A stretch of 64,000 bases of DNA from an uncultured Opitutia bacterium (lineage in GTDB: Bacteria; Verrucomicrobiota; Verrucomicrobiia; Opitutales; Opitutaceae), in assembly GCA_903877135.1 (NCBI GenBank), contig CAIRCN010000006.1, forward strand, positions 246,234 through 310,233, read 5' to 3'. The translations under genes and the position numbers were made by a program. Of this stretch, positions 1 through 8,061 are shown piece by piece. Every line of letters starts with the position of its first letter. Position 1 is the first letter of the stretch. A model generated the notes under the pieces. It had not been told where the DNA came from. It did not search any database and was given only the letters and a program-made list of their open reading frames with translations.

Positions 1-1023
1 GCAGCGGTCGAGCCATTCGCCGGGCTCGTTGCGGATCTCGTGGTCGGCGTAGCCGAGCTGGGCTTTCCAGCGCGGGGAGAGGTAGGTTTTGTCCGTGGCG
101 GGTTCCCACGACCACAGGCCGATGCGACCGGCCTCAAGGGCGAGGTTGAGCTGCTGCTCGCTTTCGCGGAGGGCGGAGAGGGCGCGCTGGCGCTCGGCCA
201 GCTCGGCAGCGGCGCGGGCGTTGGCGAGTTGCAGGTGGTGGCGGTCGATCGCGAGTTCGATGCGCAGTGCGAGTTCGCCGTAGTGGTGCCCGTGTTTGAG
301 CAAGTAGTCGCTTGCGCCGAGCTTGAGAGCGGCGACGATCACTTCCTCGTTGCCTATGCCGGTGACAAGGATGAACGGCGTCTGCAGGCCCAGGCGGCGC
401 ACCTCGGTCATCAGTTCGAGGCCGTTCAGGCGGGGCAGGAGAAAATCGCAGATCAGGAGGTCGAAGGCGTGATCCATCTTCAGCCGCGCCAGCGCCGACT
501 CGGAGTCATGCTCGTGCTCGATGAGGAGGTGGGGCGCAGTGCGGGAGAGGTGCTCGACGACGAGGGCGGTGTCAGAGGGATCGTCGTCGATCACGAGGAT
601 GCTGCGGGGCGTGGCGCGGTGGGGCAGGGGGCCGGAGAGTTGTTGGCGGCGCTCAACCACCTCGCGCAGCTTGGCTGGCAGCGTTTCGAGGTAACCGGGC
701 CGCTTGGGCACGTAGTCGTGGGCCCCGAGCCGCAGGGCCTGGGTGGCGAGTTCGCCGTCACCCACGCCGGTGATGAGCACGACGGGCGTGTCGACGCCGT
801 CTTGTATGAGCGTGCGCAGCACCTCGACGCCATCCAGGTCAGGCAGGAGCTGGTCGAGCAGCAGCAGGCGGTGCTGCCGCTGGCGGGCGCGGACGAGGAA
901 ATCTGCTGCGCTGTGCACAATTTCGAGCGTGAAATCCGGCGCGCAGCGGGCGAAGTGGGCGCGGGTGAGATCCGCGTCGGCCGGGTTGTCCTCGGCGTAA
1001 AGCACGGCAATGGAGGCGCTCAT
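1..1023 (-). CDS. Double-receiver (REC-REC-PAS) signalling protein, 3' end cut by window edge
   Basis: Read on the minus strand from the ATG at 1023, this frame is open for 341 codons to the left edge, so the gene is partial. Residues about 4-125 form a response-regulator receiver with acidic pair E11/D12, phospho-acceptor D57, T85 and K107. A second receiver at about 141-260 has D146/D147, D193, T221 and K243. A PAS domain begins near residue 290 (motif LEAGRIGLWSWEP) and the frame exits the window inside it. No DNA-binding domain is visible; a kinase or output domain may lie beyond the edge. It starts 45 bases after the sensor kinase stop on the same strand, so the two are probably co-transcribed and act as partners. 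Confidence 0.85.
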   Translation of the reverse strand, partial: MSASIAVLYAEDNPADADLTRAHFARCAPDFTLEIVHSAADFLVRARQRQHRLLLLDQLLPDLDGVEVLRTLIQDGVDTPVVLITGVGDGELATQALRLGAHDYVPKRPGYLETLPAKLREVVERRQQLSGPLPHRATPRSILVIDDDPSDTALVVEHLSRTAPHLLIEHEHDSESALARLKMDHAFDLLICDFLLPRLNGLELMTEVRRLGLQTPFILVTGIGNEEVIVAALKLGASDYLLKHGHHYGELALRIELAIDRHHLQLANARAAAELAERQRALSALRESEQQLNLALEAGRIGLWSWEPATDKTYLSPRWKAQLGYADHEIRNEPGEWLDRC

Positions 1024-1068
1024 GGGGTGATGTTCGGCGGGGAGGGTGGTCGACGGCAATCGGCAAAC

Positions 1069-3066
1069 TCACACCGGGCGTGCAGAAGAAGACTTTGGCA
1101 GTTGCAGGACGAACCGGGCGCCTTCGCCAGGCTTGGCCTCGGCGCGCAGCGAGCCGCCAAGCCGGTCGGTGATCTTTTTCGAGATGGCCAGCCCAGCGCC
1201 GGTGCCCTCGAACTCCGCGGCGCTCACGAGGCGCTGGAAGAGTCCGAAAATGCGGTCGTGGTGCCGCATGTCGAAACCGATGCCGTTGTCGCGCACCGTG
1301 ACGAGCCAGCCGTCGGCGGTCTCGCCGGTCTCGATGCTGATGCATGGCGGCCGGGCGTGGCGGCTGTATTTGAGGGCGTTGTCGAGCAGGTTGGCCAACA
1401 CCTGTTCGAGGCCGCGCCTCCACGTCCGCATGCGGGTGGCATGAAATATGGTGGCGATCTCCGCGCCGTGTTCGCGGATTTGTGGTTCGCGCTGCTGTAG
1501 GAGCGCTTGGATTAGTGCGGGCAGGTCGACGGATTCGGTTCGCGCCGACTCGCCGTCGAGCTGGGCGAAGTCGAGTGTGTCTTGGATGAGTTGCTCAAGG
1601 TTGACTGAGGCGGCGGCGATCTGCGCCGCACAGAACCGCCCCCGCTCGTCAATGGCGGTGCCGTGATGCTGGCTGAGTTCGCGGGCGTAGCCGCCGATGC
1701 CGCGCAACGGGGCCCGCAGGTCGTGGGCAACGGTGTGAGCGAAGCAGCGCAGGGTGTCGTTGTGCCGGTGCAGCGCCGCTTCAGCCTGGCGCCGGCCGGA
1801 GAGGTCGCGTGCCACGAGGAGATAGACCCCGAGCAATATGGCCGCGACGGTGATTGCGGCGGCGGCGTAGGTAAACAGCGCCTGCGTGCGGCTGGCCTCG
1901 CGCGTGGCGGCCTGCTCCGCCAGCTGGGTGCGGGCCAGCGACCGGAACGTGTCGGCCTCCTCCCGGATTTGCTCCATGAGGCGGCGGCCACCACCGCCGG
2001 CGACGAGCCGTCGGGCCTGTTCCAGTTGCCCCACCTGGCGCAGATTGATGGTGTAGCGGAGCGCGGTCAGCCGGGCGTTGACGAGCGGAACGAGGCGGGT
2101 CACAAGCTGCTGCGGCTGGGGATAGTCTGCCGTCAGGCGCAGCAGCAACTCGAACCGACGCCGGCTCTTCGCGGTCGCCAGACGGCAAGGTTCGAGAAAC
2201 GACGCCTGGCCGGTCAGGATGTAACCGCGCTGGTTCGACTCGGCTTCCGCGAGGTTGGAGAGCGCGTCCTCCAGCACGGTCAGCATGCGCTGAGTGTGCT
2301 CGACCCACCGGCTCGACTCGATGAACTTCACCGTGGTGTTGTAGGACAGCAGGCCCATCAACACGACAACGCCAAACGCAGCACCGACGCCGGCGGACAG
2401 TTTTTTCTCAAGGGGAATCCCCACGTCCGGCTGGAGTGGATCGCGGGTGTGGGTAAACTCTGCTGCCATGGCTGCGCAGAGCAGTCCGGTAGCCAGCACG
2501 ACAAAAAGCGCCGCCGTTGTGACTGCCATCGAGGACGTGTCAAAGGCGAACAGCACGGGTGCACCCGCCATGAAACCGACGAGGAACACGCCGCCGACAA
2601 TGCCCACCACGATGGCTAGGGAGCAGGCCAGCACATCGCCCGCCCAGATTTTTCCACGCCACAGTAGGAAGGCAAATCCTGTGGCAATCAGCAGGAAACA
2701 GAGGGCGCTCACCGAGGCCATGTGCATGCTGGCCAAGGCAGGCACGCGCTCCCGGAACGAGATAAAAAATTCATCGACGCCCCAATCCTGCCCCAAGCTG
2801 AACTCGAGCAGCCGAGTGAAACAGATCGCGGCAAGCAGACAAGTGGTGCCTCGGGTGAGGATGCGCCGGCGGGCGGGAGGTTTGGCCAGAAGCATCAGGG
2901 TCAGTCCCGCGAGGGAGAACGCGATGGCGGTGTTGGGCGCCATCACGGTTTCCCTATGGGCGATCAAAATCACTGTGGATAAACGCCCCAGCCAGCAGGC
3001 CAGACAGGCGAGTCCTACGAACAGGGTGATGGCTCCGGCCAAAAAGGATGCCTGCTTGAGATTCAT
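1069..3066 (-). CDS. Membrane sensor histidine kinase with CHASE3-like domain
   Basis: The 665-residue product starts MNLKQASFLAG. About seven hydrophobic segments form an N-terminal membrane sensor. A CHASE3-like extracytoplasmic region follows (motif ESNQRGYILTG), then a further membrane segment, a HisKA box (FAHTVAHDLRAPLRGI) and an HATPase domain with N box (NLLDNALKYS), G1 (DNGIGFD) and G2 (GTGAGLAI). It is a phospho-relay input kinase, probably feeding the downstream receiver protein. A longer frame starts at 3174. The shorter start was chosen because the extra 36 residues are not membrane-like and because the only AT-rich, -10-like stretch upstream (about 3131-3140) lies inside that extension. 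The signal sensed is unknown. Confidence 0.88.
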   Translation of the reverse strand: MNLKQASFLAGAITLFVGLACLACWLGRLSTVILIAHRETVMAPNTAIAFSLAGLTLMLLAKPPARRRILTRGTTCLLAAICFTRLLEFSLGQDWGVDEFFISFRERVPALASMHMASVSALCFLLIATGFAFLLWRGKIWAGDVLACSLAIVVGIVGGVFLVGFMAGAPVLFAFDTSSMAVTTAALFVVLATGLLCAAMAAEFTHTRDPLQPDVGIPLEKKLSAGVGAAFGVVVLMGLLSYNTTVKFIESSRWVEHTQRMLTVLEDALSNLAEAESNQRGYILTGQASFLEPCRLATAKSRRRFELLLRLTADYPQPQQLVTRLVPLVNARLTALRYTINLRQVGQLEQARRLVAGGGGRRLMEQIREEADTFRSLARTQLAEQAATREASRTQALFTYAAAAITVAAILLGVYLLVARDLSGRRQAEAALHRHNDTLRCFAHTVAHDLRAPLRGIGGYARELSQHHGTAIDERGRFCAAQIAAASVNLEQLIQDTLDFAQLDGESARTESVDLPALIQALLQQREPQIREHGAEIATIFHATRMRTWRRGLEQVLANLLDNALKYSRHARPPCISIETGETADGWLVTVRDNGIGFDMRHHDRIFGLFQRLVSAAEFEGTGAGLAISKKITDRLGGSLRAEAKPGEGARFVLQLPKSSSARPV

Positions 3067-3202
3067 CGCTTGCCGGGTAAGCTGGACCCGCTGACCCGAG
3101 GCGACAAGCCTACGAACCACGCCACGCTCAAATATTAATAGACCGGATGATGATTGCTTCTGGACAAACACCACCGTGGGCGCGTGAACTGGGCGTCAAA
3201 CC

Positions 3203-4729
3203 ATGCAGGAATCCGGTCTCGCCAGTTCCATGAACTCAACCCAGGAAACCAATCGAACCCACGGTGCACATACCTTGCGCGCCGACGTCGAATCTTTCTA
3301 CCATCTGTCGCACGGCGGGCATACGGGCAAAGCCTGCCAGGGCACAGCGTGTTTCGCGGCCCGCCACTTCAATCCTGGGCGCTGGGCCGAGGCGATGCAG
3401 AACGATCCCCGCGTCTACTGTCTCGGCGAGTGTTTTGCGGGCCCGGCGAAGGGCCAGACCAAGCCGCGTCCGCCGGTGCGCGTGAGTTCGCGGGAAGGCA
3501 TCGTGCTCGGCCGGCTGGCCGGTGGTCGGGTGCGCGCGCTCGACGCCTACCGGCAGCAGGGCGGCTACGCTGCGCTGGCAGCGGCGTTAAAGAACACCAC
3601 CGAGGCGGTGCTTGCTACGGTGGACAAATCCGGCCTGCGCGGCCGGGGCGGCGCGGGCTTTCCGACGGGCCGCAAGTGGCGCGCTGTCGCGTCGCAGCCC
3701 CCGGGCCAGAAATATGTCATCGCTAACGCCGACGAAGGCGACGCCGGCGCCTACATTGACCGCTACCTCATGGAGGACGATCCGCACGCACTCATCGAGG
3801 GCATGATCCTCGCCGGTTTCGCGGTGGGTGCGTCGAAGGGCTACATCTACGTCCGCGCGGAATATCCCGCGGCCGACGCCATTCTGCGCGCGGCGCTGGA
3901 TGAGGCTCGGGCGGCGGGCTGGCTCGGCGCGCGCGTCGGCGGCACGGAGTTTTCGTTCGAGCTCGAGGTATATAGCGGCCACGGCAGCTACGTGTGCGGC
4001 GAGGAAACTTCGCTGCTGCGCTCGATCGAGGGCAACCGCCCCGAGGTCATGGCCCGGCCGCCCTATCCGACCGAGCGCGGACTCTTCGGTCGGCCGACGC
4101 TTCTCAACAACGTCGAGACGCTCTTCAACATCCCGTGGATTGTCACGCACGGCGGCGAGGCCTACGCGGCGCTCGGATTCTCGAAAAGCCGCGGCACCAA
4201 GGCGCTCTCGCTCAATTCGCTCTTCAACCGCCCCGGCCTCTACGAGGTCGAGTTCGGTGTCACCGTGCGGCACATCGTCGAGGAACTCGGCGGCGGCCTG
4301 CGGGGCGGCGGCACGCTCAAGGGCGTCATCATCGGCGGCCCGATCATCGGCGTGATCCCGCTGCACCTGCTCGACACGCCGCTTGGCTTCGAGGAACTCG
4401 CCGCCATCGGCGCGGGCGTCGGCCACGGCGGCGTGGTGGCGTTCGACGAGCACACCTCCATTCCTGAGCTGGTCGAGCACGTCTTCTCCTTCGGGGCCTA
4501 CGAGTCGTGCGGCAAGTGCACGCCGTGCCGCGGCGGCAGCGGGCGCGTGAAGGAGATTTTCGCCAATGCCGTCGCCGGCGACGCCACCAAGGGCGACCTG
4601 CAGGAATGCCGCGACCTTGTCACGGCAATGAAACTCACGAGCCTCTGCGGCCATGGCACCGGCCTCGCGCGCTTCGCGGAATCCATTTTGCGCCATTACC
4701 CCAAGGAGATTGAGCCATGCTTCAAGTAA
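3203..4729 (+). CDS. NuoF/FdsB-type flavoprotein with fused NuoE-like 2Fe-2S domain (formate dehydrogenase beta subunit)
   Basis: This 508-residue diaphorase subunit would pass electrons from the molybdenum subunit through FMN to NAD+. Residues about 40-80 carry C45, C50, C73 and C77, the C-x4-C / C-x3-C pattern of the thioredoxin-like 2Fe-2S domain of NuoE. The NuoF core follows, with the FMN/NAD loop GLRGRGGAGFPTG near 144 and NADEGDAGAYIDR near 180. The 4Fe-4S site is C436, C439, C442 and C482. The fusion explains why this module has no separate NuoE gene. The gene overlaps the molybdenum-subunit gene by 13 bases, implying translational coupling. An alternative ATG lies at 3230. It diverges from the sensor kinase. 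Confidence 0.9.
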   Translation: MQESGLASSMNSTQETNRTHGAHTLRADVESFYHLSHGGHTGKACQGTACFAARHFNPGRWAEAMQNDPRVYCLGECFAGPAKGQTKPRPPVRVSSREGIVLGRLAGGRVRALDAYRQQGGYAALAAALKNTTEAVLATVDKSGLRGRGGAGFPTGRKWRAVASQPPGQKYVIANADEGDAGAYIDRYLMEDDPHALIEGMILAGFAVGASKGYIYVRAEYPAADAILRAALDEARAAGWLGARVGGTEFSFELEVYSGHGSYVCGEETSLLRSIEGNRPEVMARPPYPTERGLFGRPTLLNNVETLFNIPWIVTHGGEAYAALGFSKSRGTKALSLNSLFNRPGLYEVEFGVTVRHIVEELGGGLRGGGTLKGVIIGGPIIGVIPLHLLDTPLGFEELAAIGAGVGHGGVVAFDEHTSIPELVEHVFSFGAYESCGKCTPCRGGSGRVKEIFANAVAGDATKGDLQECRDLVTAMKLTSLCGHGTGLARFAESILRHYPKEIEPCFK

Positions 4730-7416
4730 CAATCAACGGCCAGCCGCACTCGTTTCCCGAGGGTCTCACCATCAACGAGGCGCTGCGTCAGATCGACGTC
4801 GAGGTGCCCACGTTGTGCCACGACGACCGCATTGACCCCTACGGCTCGTGTCGCCTCTGCTCGGTTGAGGTCAAGGGCATGGCCGCGCTCGCCACCGCCT
4901 GCAACACGCAGCTCCGCGACGGCATGGAAATCCTCACGCACTCGCCGGCCGTCGAGGGCGTGCGCACGACGCTGCTGGGTTTGCTCGCCAAGGATTACCC
5001 GGTGGAGGCGGTCGCGCAGTTTCCTGAGAAACAGTTTCACCGCTACCTCAACGAATACGGCGTGAAGGCCGGTGGCTCGCGCACCGCACCGCAACCCGAG
5101 GTGCCGTTCATGAAGGATGCGTCGCATCCCTACATCAACGTGGACATGTCGCAATGCGTGACCTGCTACCGCTGCGTCCGCATCTGCGAAGAGGTGCAGG
5201 GCCAGTTCGTCTGGAAAGCTTGGAACCGCGGTGACCAAACGCGCATAGGCCCCATCCGCGGCGAGACGCTGCTCGACGGCGGCTGCGTGAGCTGCGGCGC
5301 CTGCGTTGACACGTGTCCTTCCGGCGCGCTCGAAGATATCACCGTGCTCGCCCGTGGTGTGCCGACCGAATGGACGAAAACCATCTGCTCCTACTGCGGC
5401 ACCGGCTGCGAAGTGAACGTCGGCACGCGCGACGGTAAGATCACCACGATCCGCCCGTCGGACGGCCCGAGCAACCACGGCCACACCTGCGTGAAGGGCC
5501 GCTACGCCTTCGACTACGTTTACGCCGCGGAGCGCATCACCTCGCCGATGATCCGCCGGGACAGCCAGTGGCAGGACGTCAGTTGGGATGAAGTCATCAA
5601 GCACATTACCGAGCGGTTCGGCGCCATTTCCGCAGAGCATGGTCCCGACAGCATCGGCATGCTCAGCTCCGCCCGCGGCACCAACGAGGAAAACTACGTC
5701 GCCCAGAAATTCGCCCGCGTCGTCCTCGGCACGAACAACATCGATTGCTGTGCCCGCGTCTGCCACTCGCCGACCGCCGCCGCAATGAAGATGACGCTTG
5801 GCACCGGCGCCGCCACCAACTCCCTCGACGAAATCGAGATTGCAAGGACGATCCTCGTCTGCGGCGCCAACCCGACCGAGGGCCACCCCGTCACCGGCGC
5901 GCGCATCAAGCAGGCGGCCCGCCACGGCGCGAATCTCATCGTCGTCGATCCGCGCGAGATCGAGCTCACGCAATTCGCCACGCTGCACCTCCAGCTACGC
6001 CCCGGCACGAACGTCGCCCTCTTCAATGCCATGGGCGCGGTCATCGTGGGCGAGGGTCTTGTTGATGAGGAATTCCTCCGCACGCGCATCACGGAATTTG
6101 ACGAATACCGCGACTTCATCCGTGAATTCCTTCCGGAGAAAATCGAAGACATCTGCGGCGTGCCCGCGGCGAAGATCCGCCAGGCCGCGCGCCTCTACGC
6201 CACCGCAAAGCCTTCGCTCAGCGTGCACGGCCTCGGCATGACCGAGCATGTCCAGGGCACCGAAGGGATCATGGCGCTCGTCAACATCGCGCTACTAACC
6301 GGCAACATCGGCAAGCCCGGCTCGGGCATCAATCCTCTGCGCGGCCAGAACAACGTGCAGGGCGCCCCGCACATGGGCTGCGAGCCGAAACTCCTCGCTG
6401 GCTACGTTCCCCTCAAAGAAGCGCGCGCGAAGTTTGAGGCGGTCTGGCACACACCGATCCCCACGCATCCGGGCCTCAACATGATCGAGATGCTGGAGGC
6501 GGCCACCGCCGGGAAGTTCAAGGCGCTCTGGGCTATCGGTTACGACATCCTGATGACGAACCCCAACGCCCATGAGACGCGTCGCGCCTTGGAGCAGGTG
6601 GATTTCGTCATTGTGCAGGATCTTTTCCTCAATGCCACGGCCCGCGAATTTGGCGACGTCTTTCTGCCCGCCGCCTCATCCTTCGAGAAGGATGGCACGT
6701 TCATGAACGGCGAGCGGCGCGTCCAGCGGGTGCGCGGGGCCGCCCGGCCGCAAGGTCTGGCGCGCTCTGATTGGGAGATTGTCTGCGATGTCGCCCGCGC
6801 CATGGGCAAAGGCGAGCACTTCAACTACCGCTCGGCCCGGCAAATCTGGGACGAGGTGCGCTCGCTCTGGCCCGAGGGCGCTGGCCTCAGCTACGCCAGG
6901 CTCGACCGGTTGGGCGGCCTCCAATGGCCTTGCTACGACGAGAACGACCCGGGCTTGGCCATCATGCACACGGACCACTTCACGCACGGCAAGACTACGG
7001 CGCTGCGGCGCATTGAATTTCTGCCCCTGCCCGACGTCACCAGTCCGGAATATCCGTTTGTGCTCACGACAGGACGCAATCTCTTTCAATACAACGCCGC
7101 CACTCAGACCAATCAGACGCCGAACCGGGGCATGGCCACGACGGATTTCCTCCAACTGGCTCCGGGGGATGCCGCCGCACTCGGGATCACTGATGGCGAG
7201 ATCGTGCGGCTGGTCAGCCGGCAGGGTTTTGCCGATCTTCCGGTGCTTGTTAGCGGCACGGTCAAGCCGGGGGAAATCTACACCACCTTCCACTGCGCCC
7301 GGGTGTTCCTCAACCGGATCACCACCGCGCAGCGCGACCGTTACACCAAGACCCCGGAATACAAGGTTACCGCCGTCCGGATCGAGAAAATCCCCGCGCC
7401 CGCTGCGCTGGGTTAA
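4717..7416 (+). CDS. fdhA: Formate dehydrogenase alpha (molybdopterin) subunit, module 1
   Basis: The 899-residue protein is a cytoplasmic formate oxidoreductase of the NuoG/FdhF type. It has an N-terminal 2Fe-2S ferredoxin (C34, C45, C48, C62), two 4Fe-4S motifs (C147/C150/C153/C157 and C190/C193/C196/C200) and a fourth cluster at the start of the molybdopterin domain (C224, C227, C231, C258). The metal ligand is C349 followed by H350 (CCARVCHSPT), so this is a Cys enzyme rather than a selenocysteine enzyme. The motif QNNVQGAPHMG is typical of the family. The His-Cys3 cluster expected between the ferredoxin and the first 4Fe-4S domain is missing. A good ribosome site, AAGGAG at 4703-4708, sits 8 bases before the ATG. 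No signal peptide. Mo versus W cannot be told from sequence. Confidence 0.92.
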   Translation: MLQVTINGQPHSFPEGLTINEALRQIDVEVPTLCHDDRIDPYGSCRLCSVEVKGMAALATACNTQLRDGMEILTHSPAVEGVRTTLLGLLAKDYPVEAVAQFPEKQFHRYLNEYGVKAGGSRTAPQPEVPFMKDASHPYINVDMSQCVTCYRCVRICEEVQGQFVWKAWNRGDQTRIGPIRGETLLDGGCVSCGACVDTCPSGALEDITVLARGVPTEWTKTICSYCGTGCEVNVGTRDGKITTIRPSDGPSNHGHTCVKGRYAFDYVYAAERITSPMIRRDSQWQDVSWDEVIKHITERFGAISAEHGPDSIGMLSSARGTNEENYVAQKFARVVLGTNNIDCCARVCHSPTAAAMKMTLGTGAATNSLDEIEIARTILVCGANPTEGHPVTGARIKQAARHGANLIVVDPREIELTQFATLHLQLRPGTNVALFNAMGAVIVGEGLVDEEFLRTRITEFDEYRDFIREFLPEKIEDICGVPAAKIRQAARLYATAKPSLSVHGLGMTEHVQGTEGIMALVNIALLTGNIGKPGSGINPLRGQNNVQGAPHMGCEPKLLAGYVPLKEARAKFEAVWHTPIPTHPGLNMIEMLEAATAGKFKALWAIGYDILMTNPNAHETRRALEQVDFVIVQDLFLNATAREFGDVFLPAASSFEKDGTFMNGERRVQRVRGAARPQGLARSDWEIVCDVARAMGKGEHFNYRSARQIWDEVRSLWPEGAGLSYARLDRLGGLQWPCYDENDPGLAIMHTDHFTHGKTTALRRIEFLPLPDVTSPEYPFVLTTGRNLFQYNAATQTNQTPNRGMATTDFLQLAPGDAAALGITDGEIVRLVSRQGFADLPVLVSGTVKPGEIYTTFHCARVFLNRITTAQRDRYTKTPEYKVTAVRIEKIPAPAALG

Positions 7417-7590
7417 AGCGCGGCCATCTGGGGGCTTTCGGGAGGCGCGGCGCGCGCAAACACCAAAGAAACGGTCTAAAACACAAGACCGGGGCGCGGG
7501 CGACGTGTAGTCTCACTGGATGAAACTAGCCCCTTCAAACAGCGCTGGATCCCCTAGCAGTCTGCCGCTGGGAGCTACTGAAAAGGAAGT

Positions 7591-8061
7591 ATGAAGGAAG
7601 TCGCGGCCATTTTGGAAAGTCAGGGCACCGGGCGCGATGCCTGTGTCAAGGTGCTGCAGGAAATCCAGGCGGTGTTCGGCTATCTGCCCGCCGAGGCGCT
7701 GCGCTACGTCACCGGCCATAGCCAGATCACGGCCCGACAGATTTACGGCGTGGCGACGTTTTACGACCGCTTTCGTTTCAAACCTGTGGGCAAGCACATC
7801 ATCCGCACTTGTCACGGCACGGCCTGTCACGTCAACGGGGCCAACCACATCGGGCACGCGGTCGAAGAGGTCCTGAAAATCAAACCGCAGGAAACGACGC
7901 CGGACGGACTGTTTACCTTGGAATCGGCCGCCTGCCTGGGTTGCTGCAGTTTGGCGCCAGTGATGATGATTGACGATACCGCGTATGGCCGGCTGGAGCC
8001 GCGGAAAATCAAGCAAATCCTCAGAAAATACACCCAGGCGGCGAAAGCGAAGACTCCATGA
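7591..8061 (+). CDS. nuoE: NuoE-like 24-kDa 2Fe-2S subunit (formate dehydrogenase gamma / HndA type)
   Basis: The 156-residue protein has the helical N-terminal domain (VLQEIQAVFGYLP) and thioredoxin-like 2Fe-2S domain of the NuoE/HndA/FdsG family. The ligands are in CHGTACHV (C-x4-C) and CLGCCSLAP (C-x3-C). It would carry electrons between the flavoprotein and the other subunits. It opens the second formate dehydrogenase module, 174 bases after module 1. That gap has no obvious terminator, so read-through from module 1 is possible. The stop overlaps the next start by 4 bases (ATGA), strong evidence of an operon. An AAGGAAG stretch lies directly before the ATG. Confidence 0.92.
   Translation: MKEVAAILESQGTGRDACVKVLQEIQAVFGYLPAEALRYVTGHSQITARQIYGVATFYDRFRFKPVGKHIIRTCHGTACHVNGANHIGHAVEEVLKIKPQETTPDGLFTLESAACLGCCSLAPVMMIDDTAYGRLEPRKIKQILRKYTQAAKAKTP

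Noticed and set aside
40..1500. Long plus-strand open frame of 486 codons
   Set aside because: It is antisense to the double-receiver protein and sensor kinase, which have clear motifs on the minus strand. The frame is a high-GC shadow.
7472..7491. CGGTCT/AGACCG inverted repeat as a terminator between the two formate dehydrogenase modules
   Set aside because: A 6-bp stem with an 8-base loop and no T run; too weak to call.
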